NCBI GenBank assembly: GCA_001788835.1 | Contig: MFXK01000017.1 | Span: forward strand, 1 to 42,284 | Source of the DNA: Candidatus Peregrinibacteria bacterium RIFOXYB2_FULL_33_20 | Lineage (GTDB): Bacteria; Patescibacteriota; Gracilibacteria; UBA1369; GWF2-33-10 | DNA length: 42,284 nt | Direction of reading: 5' to 3' | Part shown: piece by piece, positions 16,386 to 26,343 of the stretch | How the letters are laid out: each line of letters starts with the position of its first letter | Position numbering within the stretch: the first letter of the stretch is position 1 | Notes under the pieces: model-generated | The model's input: the letters and a program-made list of their open reading frames with translations, nothing else | What the model was told of the DNA's origin: nothing | Database searches by the model: none | Program-made: the position numbers and the translations under genes

Positions 16386-17828
16386 ATGTCTAACAAAATT
16401 TTACATTATATTCAATATGCGGTAAGCGTGGCAATTATTACCATTTTTTGCGTTATTCTTGTCAGAACTCTAGGAATTACCCAACTTATTCATGAACATT
16501 TTTTCCAAAAATCTCAAGACAACATTCAAACTATCAAATACGACGATTCCAACAACAAAATCCATACCGCTGATAATTATGAGAAAGCTATCAATAAAGC
16601 CAAATTACTGCACGAAAAAAATCTAGACAAATTAGCGATCGAAGAATATGTCAAAGCTGCAAATTTCAAAACTAACAAAGGTGAGCCTGACTATCAAATC
16701 GCTTTAATTCATGATACTAATGGCGACAACGCCAAAGCTGAACAATTTGCTAAACAAGCTTTTGACAAAGAAAATAGCAACGTCAGTTATTTTAATTTAT
16801 ATTTAAAAACCTTAATCAAGGCTAATCATATCAATATTGCCGCTGACTTGATTAATCACCTAACTATTTCTGATGGAGAAACTTTATTTTACAAAGGCCT
16901 AATTTTAAGCCTACAAAAACAATACGATGATAGTATTAATGCTTTTCGCGAGGCCAAAAATAAATCAAATAATGCAATTTTATCAGCAAAAATTCAAAAT
17001 TTTATTGACTCATACAATGAGTTTTCTTCAACCCAAAGCGGACAAGAAACTTACCAACAGGCTTTACTTAGCAAAGATTTAATTAAAGAAAATTTTTATG
17101 TTCCGGCCGTTGAACTTTTAAAAAGCATTATCAGAAAAAAATATGACTACCGTGATGCCTGGATCATGCTGGGATATTCTTACCTCAAGTTAGAACAATA
17201 TCAATCATCAGTTGAAGCTTTACAAACAGCACTAGACTTAGACCCAACCAAACCAGAAACCAGATATTATCTTGGACTAGCTTATTTCGGCTTAGAAAAT
17301 TATAAAGACGCGATTAGCAACATTGAAATTGCTATTGAAAACAACTTTGAGCCAAAAAATGAAGCACTACAACAACTAGCAGAAGTTGCAATTTTGGACC
17401 AGGAATTCGAAAAAGCCGCCACTTCCTATGAAAAGATTCTGGCTGTTAAGAAAGACGATGTCGAAATTTATATTAGACCAATTTGGCTTTATATTGAAAA
17501 ATTAAATAAACCATCTGAAGCTTTAGTTTTAGCTAAACAAGCTGTAAAGATAAATCCAGAAAATGCTTTGGCCTACAGTCTTTTAGGTTGGGCGCAAACC
17601 GCTACTGGCTCCTATCAAGAAGCTTACAAAAACCTACAAAAATCCCTTAATTTAGATCCAAAACTTGCTTCAGCTTATGTCAACCTCGGCTGGTTATATG
17701 AGAAAGAAGGTAAAATTGAAGACGCCAAAGCAAATTACAAGACCAGTTACGAACTAGATCCATACGGTTCAGTAGGCAACCTCGGCGCCCAAAGATATAA
17801 TGATTTAGAAATGACCACTGATCACTGA
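16386..17828 (+). CDS. Membrane-anchored TPR-repeat protein
   Basis: 480 residues. One N-terminal membrane segment (about 10-32) is followed by a run of about eight to ten tetratricopeptide repeats, clearest in the C-terminal half: DAWIMLGYSYLKLEQYQSSVEALQ, PETRYYLGLAYFGLENYKDAI, ALAYSLLGWAQTATGSYQEAY, ASAYVNLGWLYEKEGKIEDA. Such proteins are protein-protein scaffolds, here probably facing outside. The last residues (MTTDH) and the TGA stop are encoded by a heptamer run, suggesting the C-terminus was changed by repeat growth. Confidence 0.85.
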   Translation: MSNKILHYIQYAVSVAIITIFCVILVRTLGITQLIHEHFFQKSQDNIQTIKYDDSNNKIHTADNYEKAINKAKLLHEKNLDKLAIEEYVKAANFKTNKGEPDYQIALIHDTNGDNAKAEQFAKQAFDKENSNVSYFNLYLKTLIKANHINIAADLINHLTISDGETLFYKGLILSLQKQYDDSINAFREAKNKSNNAILSAKIQNFIDSYNEFSSTQSGQETYQQALLSKDLIKENFYVPAVELLKSIIRKKYDYRDAWIMLGYSYLKLEQYQSSVEALQTALDLDPTKPETRYYLGLAYFGLENYKDAISNIEIAIENNFEPKNEALQQLAEVAILDQEFEKAATSYEKILAVKKDDVEIYIRPIWLYIEKLNKPSEALVLAKQAVKINPENALAYSLLGWAQTATGSYQEAYKNLQKSLNLDPKLASAYVNLGWLYEKEGKIEDAKANYKTSYELDPYGSVGNLGAQRYNDLEMTTDH

Positions 17829-17854
17829 CCATTTACCACCGATCACCTTTCCTT
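17813..17854. repeat. Heptamer run between the TPR gene and alr
   Basis: Six units in register: GACCACT, GATCACT, GACCATT, TACCACC, GATCACC, TTTCCTT. The TPR gene stop (17826-17828) lies inside and the alr ATG (17855) follows with no gap. Confidence 0.75.
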
Positions 17855-18964
17855 ATGACCACTTGGATCGAAATTTCAGCCACAAATTTAAAACATAATA
17901 TCCAGACATTTAAAAAAATTATTGGGGAAAAAACCATTTTGGCTCCAGCAGTCAAAGGAAATGCCTATGGCCACGGCCTAGAGATTTGCGCGAAAATAAT
18001 GATAAAAGCCGGTACTGATTTTCTTTCTGTGTTTTCCGTGGAAGATCTGGAAAGAGTTCGAAAAATTAACACAAAAATTCCTATTTTAATTTTAGGATAC
18101 GTCAAACTAAATGAACTGAAAAAAGCCATCACTTTAAATCCGAATTTTGTTGTATGGAACACTGAAACGCTAGAAAACCTCGGACAAATCGCCAAAGAAC
18201 AAAAAAAAGAAATTTTTATACATTTAAAACTTGAGACAGGCAATCATCGCTATGGTATTGACCCTGAAAATATTGATAAATACTTAAAACTTTTCCGCAA
18301 ATACCCAAATTTAAAACTGGCAGGCTTAGCCAGTCATTTTGCCAATGTTGAAGATACGACTGATCATAGTTATGCCGAACAACAATTGCAAAAATTTACT
18401 AATTTTTGCGATTTAATTGAACAAAAAGGTTTTAAAGTCAAACTAAAACACTTATCAAACAGCGCCGCCGCCACACTATGGAAAAAAGCACATTTTAATT
18501 TAGTTAGGACTGGTATCTTAAATTATGGACTATGGCCATCACAAGAAGTTTTTAAAACTATAAATCTGAAACCAGTAATGACCTGGAAAACCATAATTTC
18601 ACAAATTAGAGAAATTCCTGAAAATGAATATATTGGATATGGTTGCACTTACAAAACTACTCGAAAAACAAAAATGGCGGTTTTACCAATCGGATATTAT
18701 GATGGATATGATAGGAAACTATCTAACAAAGGCTGTGTTCTGATCAAAGGTAAAAGAGCTAAAATTTTAGGCCGTATCTGCATGAATGTCACTATGGTTG
18801 ACATCACAGATATTAAAAATGTCAAACTGGAAGATGAGGCCGTTTTACTTGGCAAGCAGGGAACTGATGAAATCCCTGCGGAAGAAATGGCTAGCTGGGC
18901 AAATACTATTAATTACGAAATTACCACCAGAATAAATGAGAAGATTGAGAGAATAGTTGTTTAA
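17855..18964 (+). CDS. alr: Alanine racemase
   Basis: PLP enzyme making D-alanine for peptidoglycan. 369 residues, normal. The PLP lysine is Lys34 in LAPAVKGNAYGHG. The N-terminal TIM barrel includes HLKLETGNHRYG and LASHFANVED. The second catalytic residue is Tyr266 in YIGYGCTYKT, and the C-terminal beta domain has GRICMNVTMVDIT. The start codon directly follows a heptamer run that also covers the end of the TPR gene. Its presence argues for a peptidoglycan wall. Confidence 0.96.
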   Translation: MTTWIEISATNLKHNIQTFKKIIGEKTILAPAVKGNAYGHGLEICAKIMIKAGTDFLSVFSVEDLERVRKINTKIPILILGYVKLNELKKAITLNPNFVVWNTETLENLGQIAKEQKKEIFIHLKLETGNHRYGIDPENIDKYLKLFRKYPNLKLAGLASHFANVEDTTDHSYAEQQLQKFTNFCDLIEQKGFKVKLKHLSNSAAATLWKKAHFNLVRTGILNYGLWPSQEVFKTINLKPVMTWKTIISQIREIPENEYIGYGCTYKTTRKTKMAVLPIGYYDGYDRKLSNKGCVLIKGKRAKILGRICMNVTMVDITDIKNVKLEDEAVLLGKQGTDEIPAEEMASWANTINYEITTRINEKIERIVV

Positions 18965-18977
18965 ACCTCAATCACGC

Positions 18978-20810
18978 TTAATCTCTTTTCAACACCGCCA
19001 AAAAAGCTTCTTGCGGCAAATCAATTTTTCCAATTGCTTTCATCCTTTTTTTACCTTTTTTTTGTTTTTCCAATAACTTGTTTTTACGAGTAACATCTCC
19101 ACCATACAGCTTTGCAGTTACGTCCTTCCTCATAGCAGAAATTGATTCTCTAGCAATTACTTTCCCTCCTATTATGGCTTGTATAGCAATAACGAAATTA
19201 GCCCTAGGAATAATATCCTTTAATTTTTCACAAAATGCCCGACCAATTCTTTCGGCATCATTTTTATGTAAAATCATGGCTAAAGCATCAACTTTTTCAC
19301 CAGCAATGAGAATATCCACTTTCACTAAATCCCCTTCCCGATAATCCAAAAGATCATAATTCATAGAAGCATAACCAGATGTTAAACTTTTTAACCGATC
19401 ATAAAAATCAATCACAATATTAGCCAAAGGGATTTCATACTCCAAAATTACTCTTTTTTCATCAATATATTTCATGGTTTTAAAAATTCCCCGCTTTTCT
19501 TCAATCAATTGCATAATACTTCCCATATATTCCGAAGGAGAAACAATTTCAGTGTGAACCCATGGTTCTTTAATATAATGATAATAATTTTTTTCTGGTA
19601 ATTGCGAAGGGTTTTGAATGGTTATTTCTTCATTTTTGACACTGACTACCTTATATGACACGCTAGGCGCTGTCACCACTAAATCCAAATCATACTCCCT
19701 TTCCAATCTTTCCTGCACAATATCCATATGTAGCAAACCCAAAAATCCACATCTAAAACCATTACCCAAAGCCACAGAATTTTCCGGTTCGAAACTAAGA
19801 GCGGAATCATTCAAAGATAATTTTTCTAAAGCATCTCTAAGCATCGGATACTGACTGCCGTCACTGCAAAAAATACTGGCAAACACATAAGGCACCACTT
19901 TCTTATAACCGGGAATCGGCGTTGGTTTTTGAACGTAACCACTGGCTACTGAGCATCCATGCCTCCACACCGTATCACCCACTCTAGCTTCGTTAACGCT
20001 CTTTAAACCTGTTACAACATAGCCAACCTCACCAGCGTGCAAAATATCTGTTTTCACATATTTCGGACGAAAACATCCCACTTCCAAAATTTCCATTTCC
20101 GCTCCAGTATGCAAGAATTTACATTTATCACCAGCTTTTAAACTACCTTCAAATAACCTCACATAAGCCACTATGCCTTTATAATTATCGTACACTGAAT
20201 CAAACACCAAAGCTTTTGTTTCTCCCGCTTCAGTCAATACTTTTGGTTCAGGAAATTTTTCTACAATTAAATCCAACAATTTATCAACATTTGTCCCATC
20301 TTTAGCCGAAATATGTAAAATTTCCGACGCAGGAATACCAAGCAAAGTTTCGATTTCTTTAGACTTGCCTTCAGGGTCAGCCGCCGGTAAATCAATTTTA
20401 TTCAAAACCGGTAAAATGGCTAAATCATTTTCAATCGCCATGTAGCAATTAGCCAAAGTCTGCGCTTGAATACCCTGAGTCGCATCCACCACCAAAATTG
20501 CCCCCTCGCAAGCCGCTAAGCTTCTAGAAACTTCATATGAAAAATCCACATGTCCCGGGGTATCAATCAAATTCAGCATAAATTTTTCTCCTCTTGAAAT
20601 TTTCGGATTATCACCTGAATATTCATAATACATTCTAATAGGTTGCAACTTAATCGTAATCCCTCTTTCTCTTTCAATATCCATGGTGTCCAGAATTTGG
20701 GCTTCCATATCTCTTTTTTCTACCGTGTGGGTAAATTCAATTAACCTATCAGCCAGAGTCGATTTGCCATGATCAATATGAGCGATAATGCAAAAATTTC
20801 GAATATTCAT
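18978..20810 (-). CDS. lepA: Elongation factor 4 (LepA)
   Basis: Ribosome-associated translational GTPase. 610 residues, full length. G motifs: IAHIDHGKSTLADRL (G1), RGITIK (G2), DTPGHVDFSYEV (G3), LNKIDLPAADP (G4) and SAKDGTNV (G5). The LepA-specific C-terminal domain ends RMKAIGKIDLPQEAFLAVL. Unlinked to lepB here, unlike in some proteobacteria. Divergent from the Cys-repeat protein gene, with about 125 bp between them. Confidence 0.97.
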   Translation of the reverse strand: MNIRNFCIIAHIDHGKSTLADRLIEFTHTVEKRDMEAQILDTMDIERERGITIKLQPIRMYYEYSGDNPKISRGEKFMLNLIDTPGHVDFSYEVSRSLAACEGAILVVDATQGIQAQTLANCYMAIENDLAILPVLNKIDLPAADPEGKSKEIETLLGIPASEILHISAKDGTNVDKLLDLIVEKFPEPKVLTEAGETKALVFDSVYDNYKGIVAYVRLFEGSLKAGDKCKFLHTGAEMEILEVGCFRPKYVKTDILHAGEVGYVVTGLKSVNEARVGDTVWRHGCSVASGYVQKPTPIPGYKKVVPYVFASIFCSDGSQYPMLRDALEKLSLNDSALSFEPENSVALGNGFRCGFLGLLHMDIVQERLEREYDLDLVVTAPSVSYKVVSVKNEEITIQNPSQLPEKNYYHYIKEPWVHTEIVSPSEYMGSIMQLIEEKRGIFKTMKYIDEKRVILEYEIPLANIVIDFYDRLKSLTSGYASMNYDLLDYREGDLVKVDILIAGEKVDALAMILHKNDAERIGRAFCEKLKDIIPRANFVIAIQAIIGGKVIARESISAMRKDVTAKLYGGDVTRKNKLLEKQKKGKKRMKAIGKIDLPQEAFLAVLKRD

Positions 20811-20878
20811 TAAAAAGATTTAAAATTTCTTTAATAATCTAAATACTTTTAAGAAATATTGCAAAATAAATTTAACTC

Positions 20879-20907
20879 TTGGTTTTGTTGATAACAAATG
20901 ATATAAA
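20879..20907 (+). promoter_or_regulatory. Possible promoter of the Cys-repeat protein gene
   Basis: TTGGTT (20879-20884), 17-bp spacer, TATAAA (20902-20907), 30 bp before the ATG at 20937. The -35 box is weak. Confidence 0.4.
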
Positions 20908-20936
20908 AAAAGAGTAATTTTCTTTTACCCATAATT

Positions 20937-21566
20937 ATGTTAAATAAAAAAACTTCCTTATTAAGCATAATCATCATTATTTTAATAGGGACGGTCGCTT
21001 TGCTATATCAAAATTATTCCACTAAAGATATAAAAAACTGCAATAATTTAAAAAACACGCAAGATCAAAATGAATGTCTAATTAAGGTCGCTGTAAAAAA
21101 AGACGATGCCCAATTATGCGATGATTTTAAGGCCATCGAGCCTGGCGTCTGTAAAAGAATGGTCTATATTAACGAAAAAAACATCCAAGGCTGTCAGGAT
21201 CTCCAAAAAACCAACCCACTTGATAGCGAAATTTGTTTAAGTGGCATTGCCAAAGCTAATAACGATATTAATCTCTGTAATGAATTAACATTAGAATCAA
21301 CCAAAGATAGTTGTATTTTTAATGTTGGTATCAATGCCAAAGACACAGATACCTGCAATTTAATCGGTGATAAATTAAAAAAAGAATTTTGCTTCATCAA
21401 ATTGGCTCAAAATCTAAATAATCTCCAAATCTGCGAAAACATCCAAACTGAAAATGAAATTAAATTGTGCTTCAGCGAATATAAATTGGTTACAAAAGAA
21501 AATTTGAATTGTAACGATTTAACTGATTCATACAAAACTGTATGCAGTGCAGTTAATAATCAGTAG
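20937..21566 (+). CDS. Exported cysteine-repeat protein, 209 aa
   Basis: One N-terminal membrane segment (about 7-24) is followed by a soluble part with 14 Cys. They recur in a pattern of about 30-35 residues (C-x2-L...C-x-x-x-[AV]...x-L-C), for example LCNELTLESTKDSC, TCNLIGDKLKKEFC and ICENIQTENEIKLC. The even number and regular spacing suggest paired disulfides in a helical repeat outside the membrane. I do not know a named family. Own weak promoter; followed by the FtsA-like gene after 38 bp. Confidence 0.65.
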   Translation: MLNKKTSLLSIIIIILIGTVALLYQNYSTKDIKNCNNLKNTQDQNECLIKVAVKKDDAQLCDDFKAIEPGVCKRMVYINEKNIQGCQDLQKTNPLDSEICLSGIAKANNDINLCNELTLESTKDSCIFNVGINAKDTDTCNLIGDKLKKEFCFIKLAQNLNNLQICENIQTENEIKLCFSEYKLVTKENLNCNDLTDSYKTVCSAVNNQ

Positions 21567-21604
21567 TAGATATCAGGTACTAAAAGCTTCCTTATTCCCT
21601 CCCC

Positions 21605-22867
21605 TTGTTCAATTTTTTTTCTGACAAATTCGAAACAAAAGAAAACTATGTGCTGGCGCTGGACATAGGTACTTCCATAGTCAAGGCTTTAATATTAAAA
21701 ATTGATGAAAACAACCCCGCCAAAGGCTCAATTATTGGCGTTGGCCGCAAAGAACAAAAACTAGGAGAAATGCATTGCGGCGTAGTGACTGACATCTATG
21801 GCGTAATTCAAAACTGCAACATTGCGATCAAAGAAGCAGAAAAAATGGCTAACGTCAGAACTTCCAAAATTATTATTGGTATTGCGGGAGAATTAGTGAA
21901 AGGCATTACCAGCAAAGCTTCATACACCAGAGAAATTCCTGAGGACAAAATCACTATTGATGAGCTCAAAACCGTAATGCACAAAATTCAATGGAAAACT
22001 TTTGATACGGTAAGATCGCAATTAGCTAGAGAAACCGGTTATCATGAAATTGATGTAAAATTAATTAACTCTAGCATTGTTAATGTTTCCATTGACGGTT
22101 ACAAAATCTCTAATCCTATTGGTTTTCAAGGCAAAGAAATTTCCGTAGACATCTTCAATGTGTTCGCCCCTTTAACTCATTATGGAGCTCTGCAAACCAT
22201 TGCCGCCGAATTGAATAAAACCTTATTAACCATTGCCGCCGAACCATATGCGGTTGCGAAATGTATTGATTATGAGGAAAGTGGCAATATGGGGGGAATT
22301 TTTATTGACATTGGAGGTGGCACCACTGATATTGCTATTATTCAAGATGGCACTTTAATCGGGACCAAAATGTTTACTTTGGGGGGGAAAACTTTCACCA
22401 AAAGATTAGCGCAAAATTTAAACATTTCTTTTTTAGAAGCTGAATCAATCAAATTAAGCTATTCTAATAATATTTTAGAAAAACATTCCGCCAAAATTGT
22501 AGCGGAAGCAATGTCAAATGACAGTGAAGTATGGCTGACAGGCGTAATACTGACTTTAAGCGAATTTGAAAACATTGAAATCTTTCCTTCTCGAATATTG
22601 CTATGCGGCGGTGGTTCAAAACTACCAGAAATCAAAAACATTTTAGAAAATTCCAATTTTCATAAAAAATTAGCCTTTGCCAGAAAACCACAAATAAGTT
22701 TTCTTGAACCTAAGCATATCACCAGGGTTATCGACGAAACTGGTTTACTTAAAAGCCAGCAAGATGTCACTCCACTAGCATTAGCTAACCTGGCGATCGA
22801 AATTAATTCTAGCGAAAAAATTCTTTCAAAAATTCTCAAAAAAGTAGTAAGCTTAATGCAAGCATAA
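21605..22867 (+). CDS. FtsA-like actin-fold ATPase with SHS2 domain
   Basis: 420 residues. ATPase motifs of the actin/Hsp70 fold: phosphate-1 LALDIGTSIVKALIL, phosphate-2 GGIFIDIGGGTTDIAII and the adenosine motif RILLCGGGSKLPEI. The SHS2 (1C) domain is represented by SKIIIGIAGELVKGITS, and YKISNPIGFQGKEISVDI matches FtsA (NPIGMxGxRLEV). FtsA ties FtsZ to the membrane during division; PilM is a related alternative, and the pilus block here lacks pilM, so that role is possible. Start is TTG at 21605; any later ATG would remove phosphate-1. Probably co-transcribed with the membrane protein at 22956. Confidence 0.75.
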   Translation: MFNFFSDKFETKENYVLALDIGTSIVKALILKIDENNPAKGSIIGVGRKEQKLGEMHCGVVTDIYGVIQNCNIAIKEAEKMANVRTSKIIIGIAGELVKGITSKASYTREIPEDKITIDELKTVMHKIQWKTFDTVRSQLARETGYHEIDVKLINSSIVNVSIDGYKISNPIGFQGKEISVDIFNVFAPLTHYGALQTIAAELNKTLLTIAAEPYAVAKCIDYEESGNMGGIFIDIGGGTTDIAIIQDGTLIGTKMFTLGGKTFTKRLAQNLNISFLEAESIKLSYSNNILEKHSAKIVAEAMSNDSEVWLTGVILTLSEFENIEIFPSRILLCGGGSKLPEIKNILENSNFHKKLAFARKPQISFLEPKHITRVIDETGLLKSQQDVTPLALANLAIEINSSEKILSKILKKVVSLMQA

Positions 22868-22871
22868 CCCC

Positions 22872-22894
22872 TTCGCAGGTGTCATTCCTGCGAA
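22872..22894. repeat. REP-like half palindrome
   Basis: TTCGCAGG and CCTGCGAA form a perfect 8-bp inverted repeat around TGTCATT. It contains the GTCATTCCTGCGAA start of the palindrome family seen at 31-35 kb, and degenerate ATCCGTCTG follows at about 22924-22932. Confidence 0.5.
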
Positions 22895-22955
22895 CCTGTC
22901 CTACGAAGTTTCAGCGAATTGCAATCCGTCTGTACTAAAACCATAAAATAAAGCA

Positions 22956-24749
22956 ATGAAAAAAAATATTAAAAAATCAGAAAAAAAAGAAAATGAAATG
23001 GAGACTAAAGATGAAAAAAAAAACCAAAAAACTAAAGTCGTTTTTGTCGAAATAGATGATGAAGTCACAGCGGTTTATGACAGCATTAAAAAACTTAAAG
23101 AACAGCAAGTCTTATTAATCATTCCCAAAGAAGCAGTCCTATTTCAAAGCGTTATTAATTTCAAAATTCTAAAGAAAAAAGCCGATGAACTTCATAAAAA
23201 TATTTACATTTTAACCAAAGATCGAATTGGTCAGCATTTAGCCACAGAAGCAGGATTCATTGTTTCCAACGATATTGAGGCAGTATTTGATTTAAAGAAC
23301 AACGCTGAGGCCATAGATAAGTTTGATATCAAACCAATTACCGCTAGCTCCAACACGACAGGCTCAGAAACATTTAAAAAACTCACGCAAAGTAAACAAA
23401 ATATTGCTGATATTTTAACAGAATTACGGCGAAAATACTCAAACAAAAATTCTTTCACGGAAAACATTATTAAAAAATTGAAAAAACCAAAAATATTCAC
23501 TGATAATAAAATCAAATTTTCTATCCCAAATCGCCGGGCTCTTCTAACACTGATTGTTCTAAGTGCTATCATCTTAACAATTAGCGCTTACATAATTTTG
23601 CCAGGAGCAACAATATATTTAACCCCAAAATCAGATGTCATCTCACAAAGCTTAAATATAACGCTGGCTGACAATTATAAATACGAAGCAGAGATCAGAA
23701 ACCAAGAACAAAACATCATTGCCATGTATTTCTACGAGACCAACCTTGCTGAAAAAATGGATTATAATTCCACTGGAAAAATCTTTGAAGGCATCAATGC
23801 CACAGGTAAAATCAAATTATTTAATGAAAGCAAAAATCCGTGGCCACTAATACCAAAAACCAGGTTACAAACTAATAATGGTTTGGTGTTCAGAATTCAA
23901 AGCTACACGACCATCCCTGCACAAAATGTCGACGGCAGTCCTGGCACGCTCGATGTGGATGTAGTTGCTGACGAAACCGATATTTTTGGGGAAATTATTG
24001 GCGATAGGGGTAATATTGCGCCCACTAATTTTTTCCTGCCTGGACTTAACGCTTCTAACCAAAAATTATTATACGGCAAAAATCTAGCAAGCTTTTCCGG
24101 CGGTGTCACTAAATTCCAATTACTGGTCACTGACAAAGATATTTTTGCGGCCAATGAACTGATCAAAAACAAAATTATTGAAAATTTAAAAACAAAATTA
24201 AAAAGCGAAATCCAAAGCCTGAATAATCAGCATCATACCAATTTTTATTTAATCCTGGATGATCGCGTCATCCAAAAAAATAAAATTGAGGTAGCAATAC
24301 CAGATAACCTGCTTGATTCTCATATCCCTAACTTTGAAGTTTCCGCCAAAATGCATGTCAAAGTCCCCTATTTCAACATGGACGAACTAAGTCAATTATT
24401 AAGAGAAGAAATCATCAAACACACCAATTTAAAGAAAATTTTAGTAAAAACTTTTGATCAGAACCTGCAATTTGAAGTGATTGATATTGACAATAAAAAT
24501 GGTAAAATTAAAATCACTGCCACCTTAGAAGGACTAGAAGAATACAACTTAAACCCTGAGACCGAAACCGGCAAACGCCTTAACGATAAAATTGTCCAAA
24601 ATATCGCCGGTAAATCCATTGATGAAGCCACTAATTACATTCAAAATATTACTGAAATCAATAAGGTGGATATTGAGTCCTGGCCAAAATGGGCTATCAC
24701 TATCCCTAGCGTTACAGAGAATATTAAGATAAAAGTAGTAGAGAAATAA
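22956..24749 (+). CDS. Large single-pass membrane protein, 597 aa
   Basis: Not a named family to me, though this architecture next to an FtsA-like gene is familiar from CPR-type genomes (recollection, not verified). Residues 1-25 are very Lys-rich. A Rossmann-like domain follows (about 28-110: VVFVEIDDEVTAVYDSI, QQVLLIIPKEAVLFQS, NIYILTKD). One membrane segment lies at about 190-213 (RALLTLIVLSAIILTISAYIILPG), and an approximately 380-residue beta-rich part is predicted outside. The tail VDIESWPKWAITIP recalls baseplate-J-like wall proteins. It may link a cytoplasmic partner to the envelope. Confidence 0.6.
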   Translation: MKKNIKKSEKKENEMETKDEKKNQKTKVVFVEIDDEVTAVYDSIKKLKEQQVLLIIPKEAVLFQSVINFKILKKKADELHKNIYILTKDRIGQHLATEAGFIVSNDIEAVFDLKNNAEAIDKFDIKPITASSNTTGSETFKKLTQSKQNIADILTELRRKYSNKNSFTENIIKKLKKPKIFTDNKIKFSIPNRRALLTLIVLSAIILTISAYIILPGATIYLTPKSDVISQSLNITLADNYKYEAEIRNQEQNIIAMYFYETNLAEKMDYNSTGKIFEGINATGKIKLFNESKNPWPLIPKTRLQTNNGLVFRIQSYTTIPAQNVDGSPGTLDVDVVADETDIFGEIIGDRGNIAPTNFFLPGLNASNQKLLYGKNLASFSGGVTKFQLLVTDKDIFAANELIKNKIIENLKTKLKSEIQSLNNQHHTNFYLILDDRVIQKNKIEVAIPDNLLDSHIPNFEVSAKMHVKVPYFNMDELSQLLREEIIKHTNLKKILVKTFDQNLQFEVIDIDNKNGKIKITATLEGLEEYNLNPETETGKRLNDKIVQNIAGKSIDEATNYIQNITEINKVDIESWPKWAITIPSVTENIKIKVVEK

Positions 24750-24756
24750 AATTTTG

Positions 24757-24811
24757 AATTCTTAATTCTTAATTTTGAATTAATTTAAAATTTAAAATTT
24801 AAAATTTAAAA
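24757..24811. repeat. Two adjoining heptamer runs before proS
   Basis: Units TTGAATT/CTTAATT (four copies from about 24754) pass into (TTTAAAA)x4 at 24784-24811, ending 7 bp before the proS ATG. Confidence 0.75.
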
Positions 24812-24818
24812 TTTCTAA

Positions 24819-26294
24819 ATGTCCTCAAAACTCACTCCTCGCCAAACAGATTATTCCAAATGGTACAACGAAATAGTAATAAATGCAGGACTTGCAGATT
24901 ATTCTGCGGTTCGCGGTTGCATGATTATCAAACCTTATGGCTATGCCATTTGGGAAAAAATGAGAGATATTCTCGATAAAAAATTCAAAGAAACAGGTCA
25001 TCAAAACGCCTACTTCCCTCTTTTTATTCCAAAAAGTTTTCTAAGCAAAGAAGCTTCACACGTGGAGGGATTTGCGAAAGAATGCGCTGTTGTCACTCAT
25101 TATAGATTAAAATTAAGTGATGACAAAAAATCGGTAGTTGTTGACCCTGAAGCCAAACTTGAAGAAGAATTAATTGTCCGCCCAACATCAGAAACAATTA
25201 TTTGGAACACTTACAAAAGCTGGATTTCGTCATATAGAGATTTGCCTTTACTAATAAATCAATGGGCAAACGTCGTTAGGTGGGAAATGCGAACAAGACT
25301 TTTTCTCAGAACGTGCGAATTTCTTTGGCAGGAAGGACATACTGCTCATGCAACAAAAGAAGATGCCTTAAAAGAAACTTTAACCATGCTTGATGTTTAT
25401 ACAGATTTTGCTGAGAATTATATGGCCATGCCGGTAATAAAAGGCACAAAAACCGAAAGTGAAAGATTTGCCGGTGCTGATGACACCTATTGCATTGAAG
25501 CATTAATGCAGGATGGCAAAGCACTCCAGTCTGGTACCTCCCACATGCTAGGTCAAAATTTTGCAAAAGCCTTTGATGTAAAATTCACAACAAAAGAAGG
25601 CAATCTTGAATATGTTTATGCAACTAGCTGGGGCGTTTCAACAAGATTAATGGGAGCTCTCATTATGTCACACAGCGATGATAATGGATTAGTATTACCT
25701 CCCCTACTTGCACCAATTCAAGTTGTAATAGTTCCAATTTTCAAATCAGAAGAAGATTTAAAAAAGATTTCAGAAAAAATTTCCATAATTAAAACTGAAC
25801 TTGAGAATAAAAATATTTCAGTTAAATTCGACACTGATGACACCAAAACTCCAGGATGGAAATTTGCAGAATATGAGTTAAAAGGTATTCCAGTTCGTAT
25901 AGCTATTGGACCACGAGATCTTCAAAATAACACAGTTGAGGTCGTAAGAAGAGACACAAAAGAAAAATCAATTCTACCAATTTCTGAACTTACAGTTAAA
26001 ATTCCAGAACTTTTAAAAGATATGCAAAAAAACATTTATCAAAAAGCACTCAAATTCAGAGAAGAAAATACAACAAAAGTAGAAACTTATGAGGAATTTA
26101 AAAAAATCCTAGATTCAAAAGGCGGCTTCATCCTGGCCCACTACGACGGCACAAAAGAAACCGAAGAACGCATCAAAGAAGAAACCAAGGCTACCGTTCG
26201 TTGTATTCCTCTGAATAATGAAAAAGAAGAAGGGAAATGTATGGTAACTGGCAAACCTTCAAGGCAGAGAGTGATGTTTGCGAGAGCGTACTAA
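24819..26294 (+). CDS. proS: Prolyl-tRNA synthetase, archaeal/eukaryotic type
   Basis: Class IIa synthetase charging tRNA-Pro. 491 residues with no editing (INS) domain, the layout of the archaeal-type (ProS type 3) enzyme. Motif 2 region is [24 protein letters not shown]; motif 3 region is [22 protein letters not shown]; the anticodon-binding domain is at about 300-400. The chain ends in a short zinc-like domain with CIPLNNE...[11 protein letters not shown] and the C-terminal Tyr (MFARAY) typical of this type. It stands alone after a repeat-rich gap. Confidence 0.95.
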   Translation: MSSKLTPRQTDYSKWYNEIVINAGLADYSAVRGCMIIKPYGYAIWEKMRDILDKKFKETGHQNAYFPLFIPKSFLSKEASHVEGFAKECAVVTHYRLKLSDDKKSVVVDPEAKLEEELIVRPTSETIIWNTYKSWISSYRDLPLLINQWANVVRWEMRTRLFLRTCEFLWQEGHTAHATKEDALKETLTMLDVYTDFAENYMAMPVIKGTKTESERFAGADDTYCIEALMQDGKALQSGTSHMLGQNFAKAFDVKFTTKEGNLEYVYATSWGVSTRLMGALIMSHSDDNGLVLPPLLAPIQVVIVPIFKSEEDLKKISEKISIIKTELENKNISVKFDTDDTKTPGWKFAEYELKGIPVRIAIGPRDLQNNTVEVVRRDTKEKSILPISELTVKIPELLKDMQKNIYQKALKFREENTTKVETYEEFKKILDSKGGFILAHYDGTKETEERIKEETKATVRCIPLNNEKEEGKCMVTGKPSRQRVMFARAY

Positions 26295-26299
26295 AAAAA

Positions 26300-26313
26300 T
26301 TTTGAATTTTGAA
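26300..26313. repeat. Heptamer pair (TTTTGAA)x2 after proS
   Basis: Two TTTTGAA units, the complement of the TTCAAAA unit, just after the proS stop. Confidence 0.5.
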
Positions 26314-26343
26314 TTGTTTTGATCCATGTTGTTTTCTTCTTTT

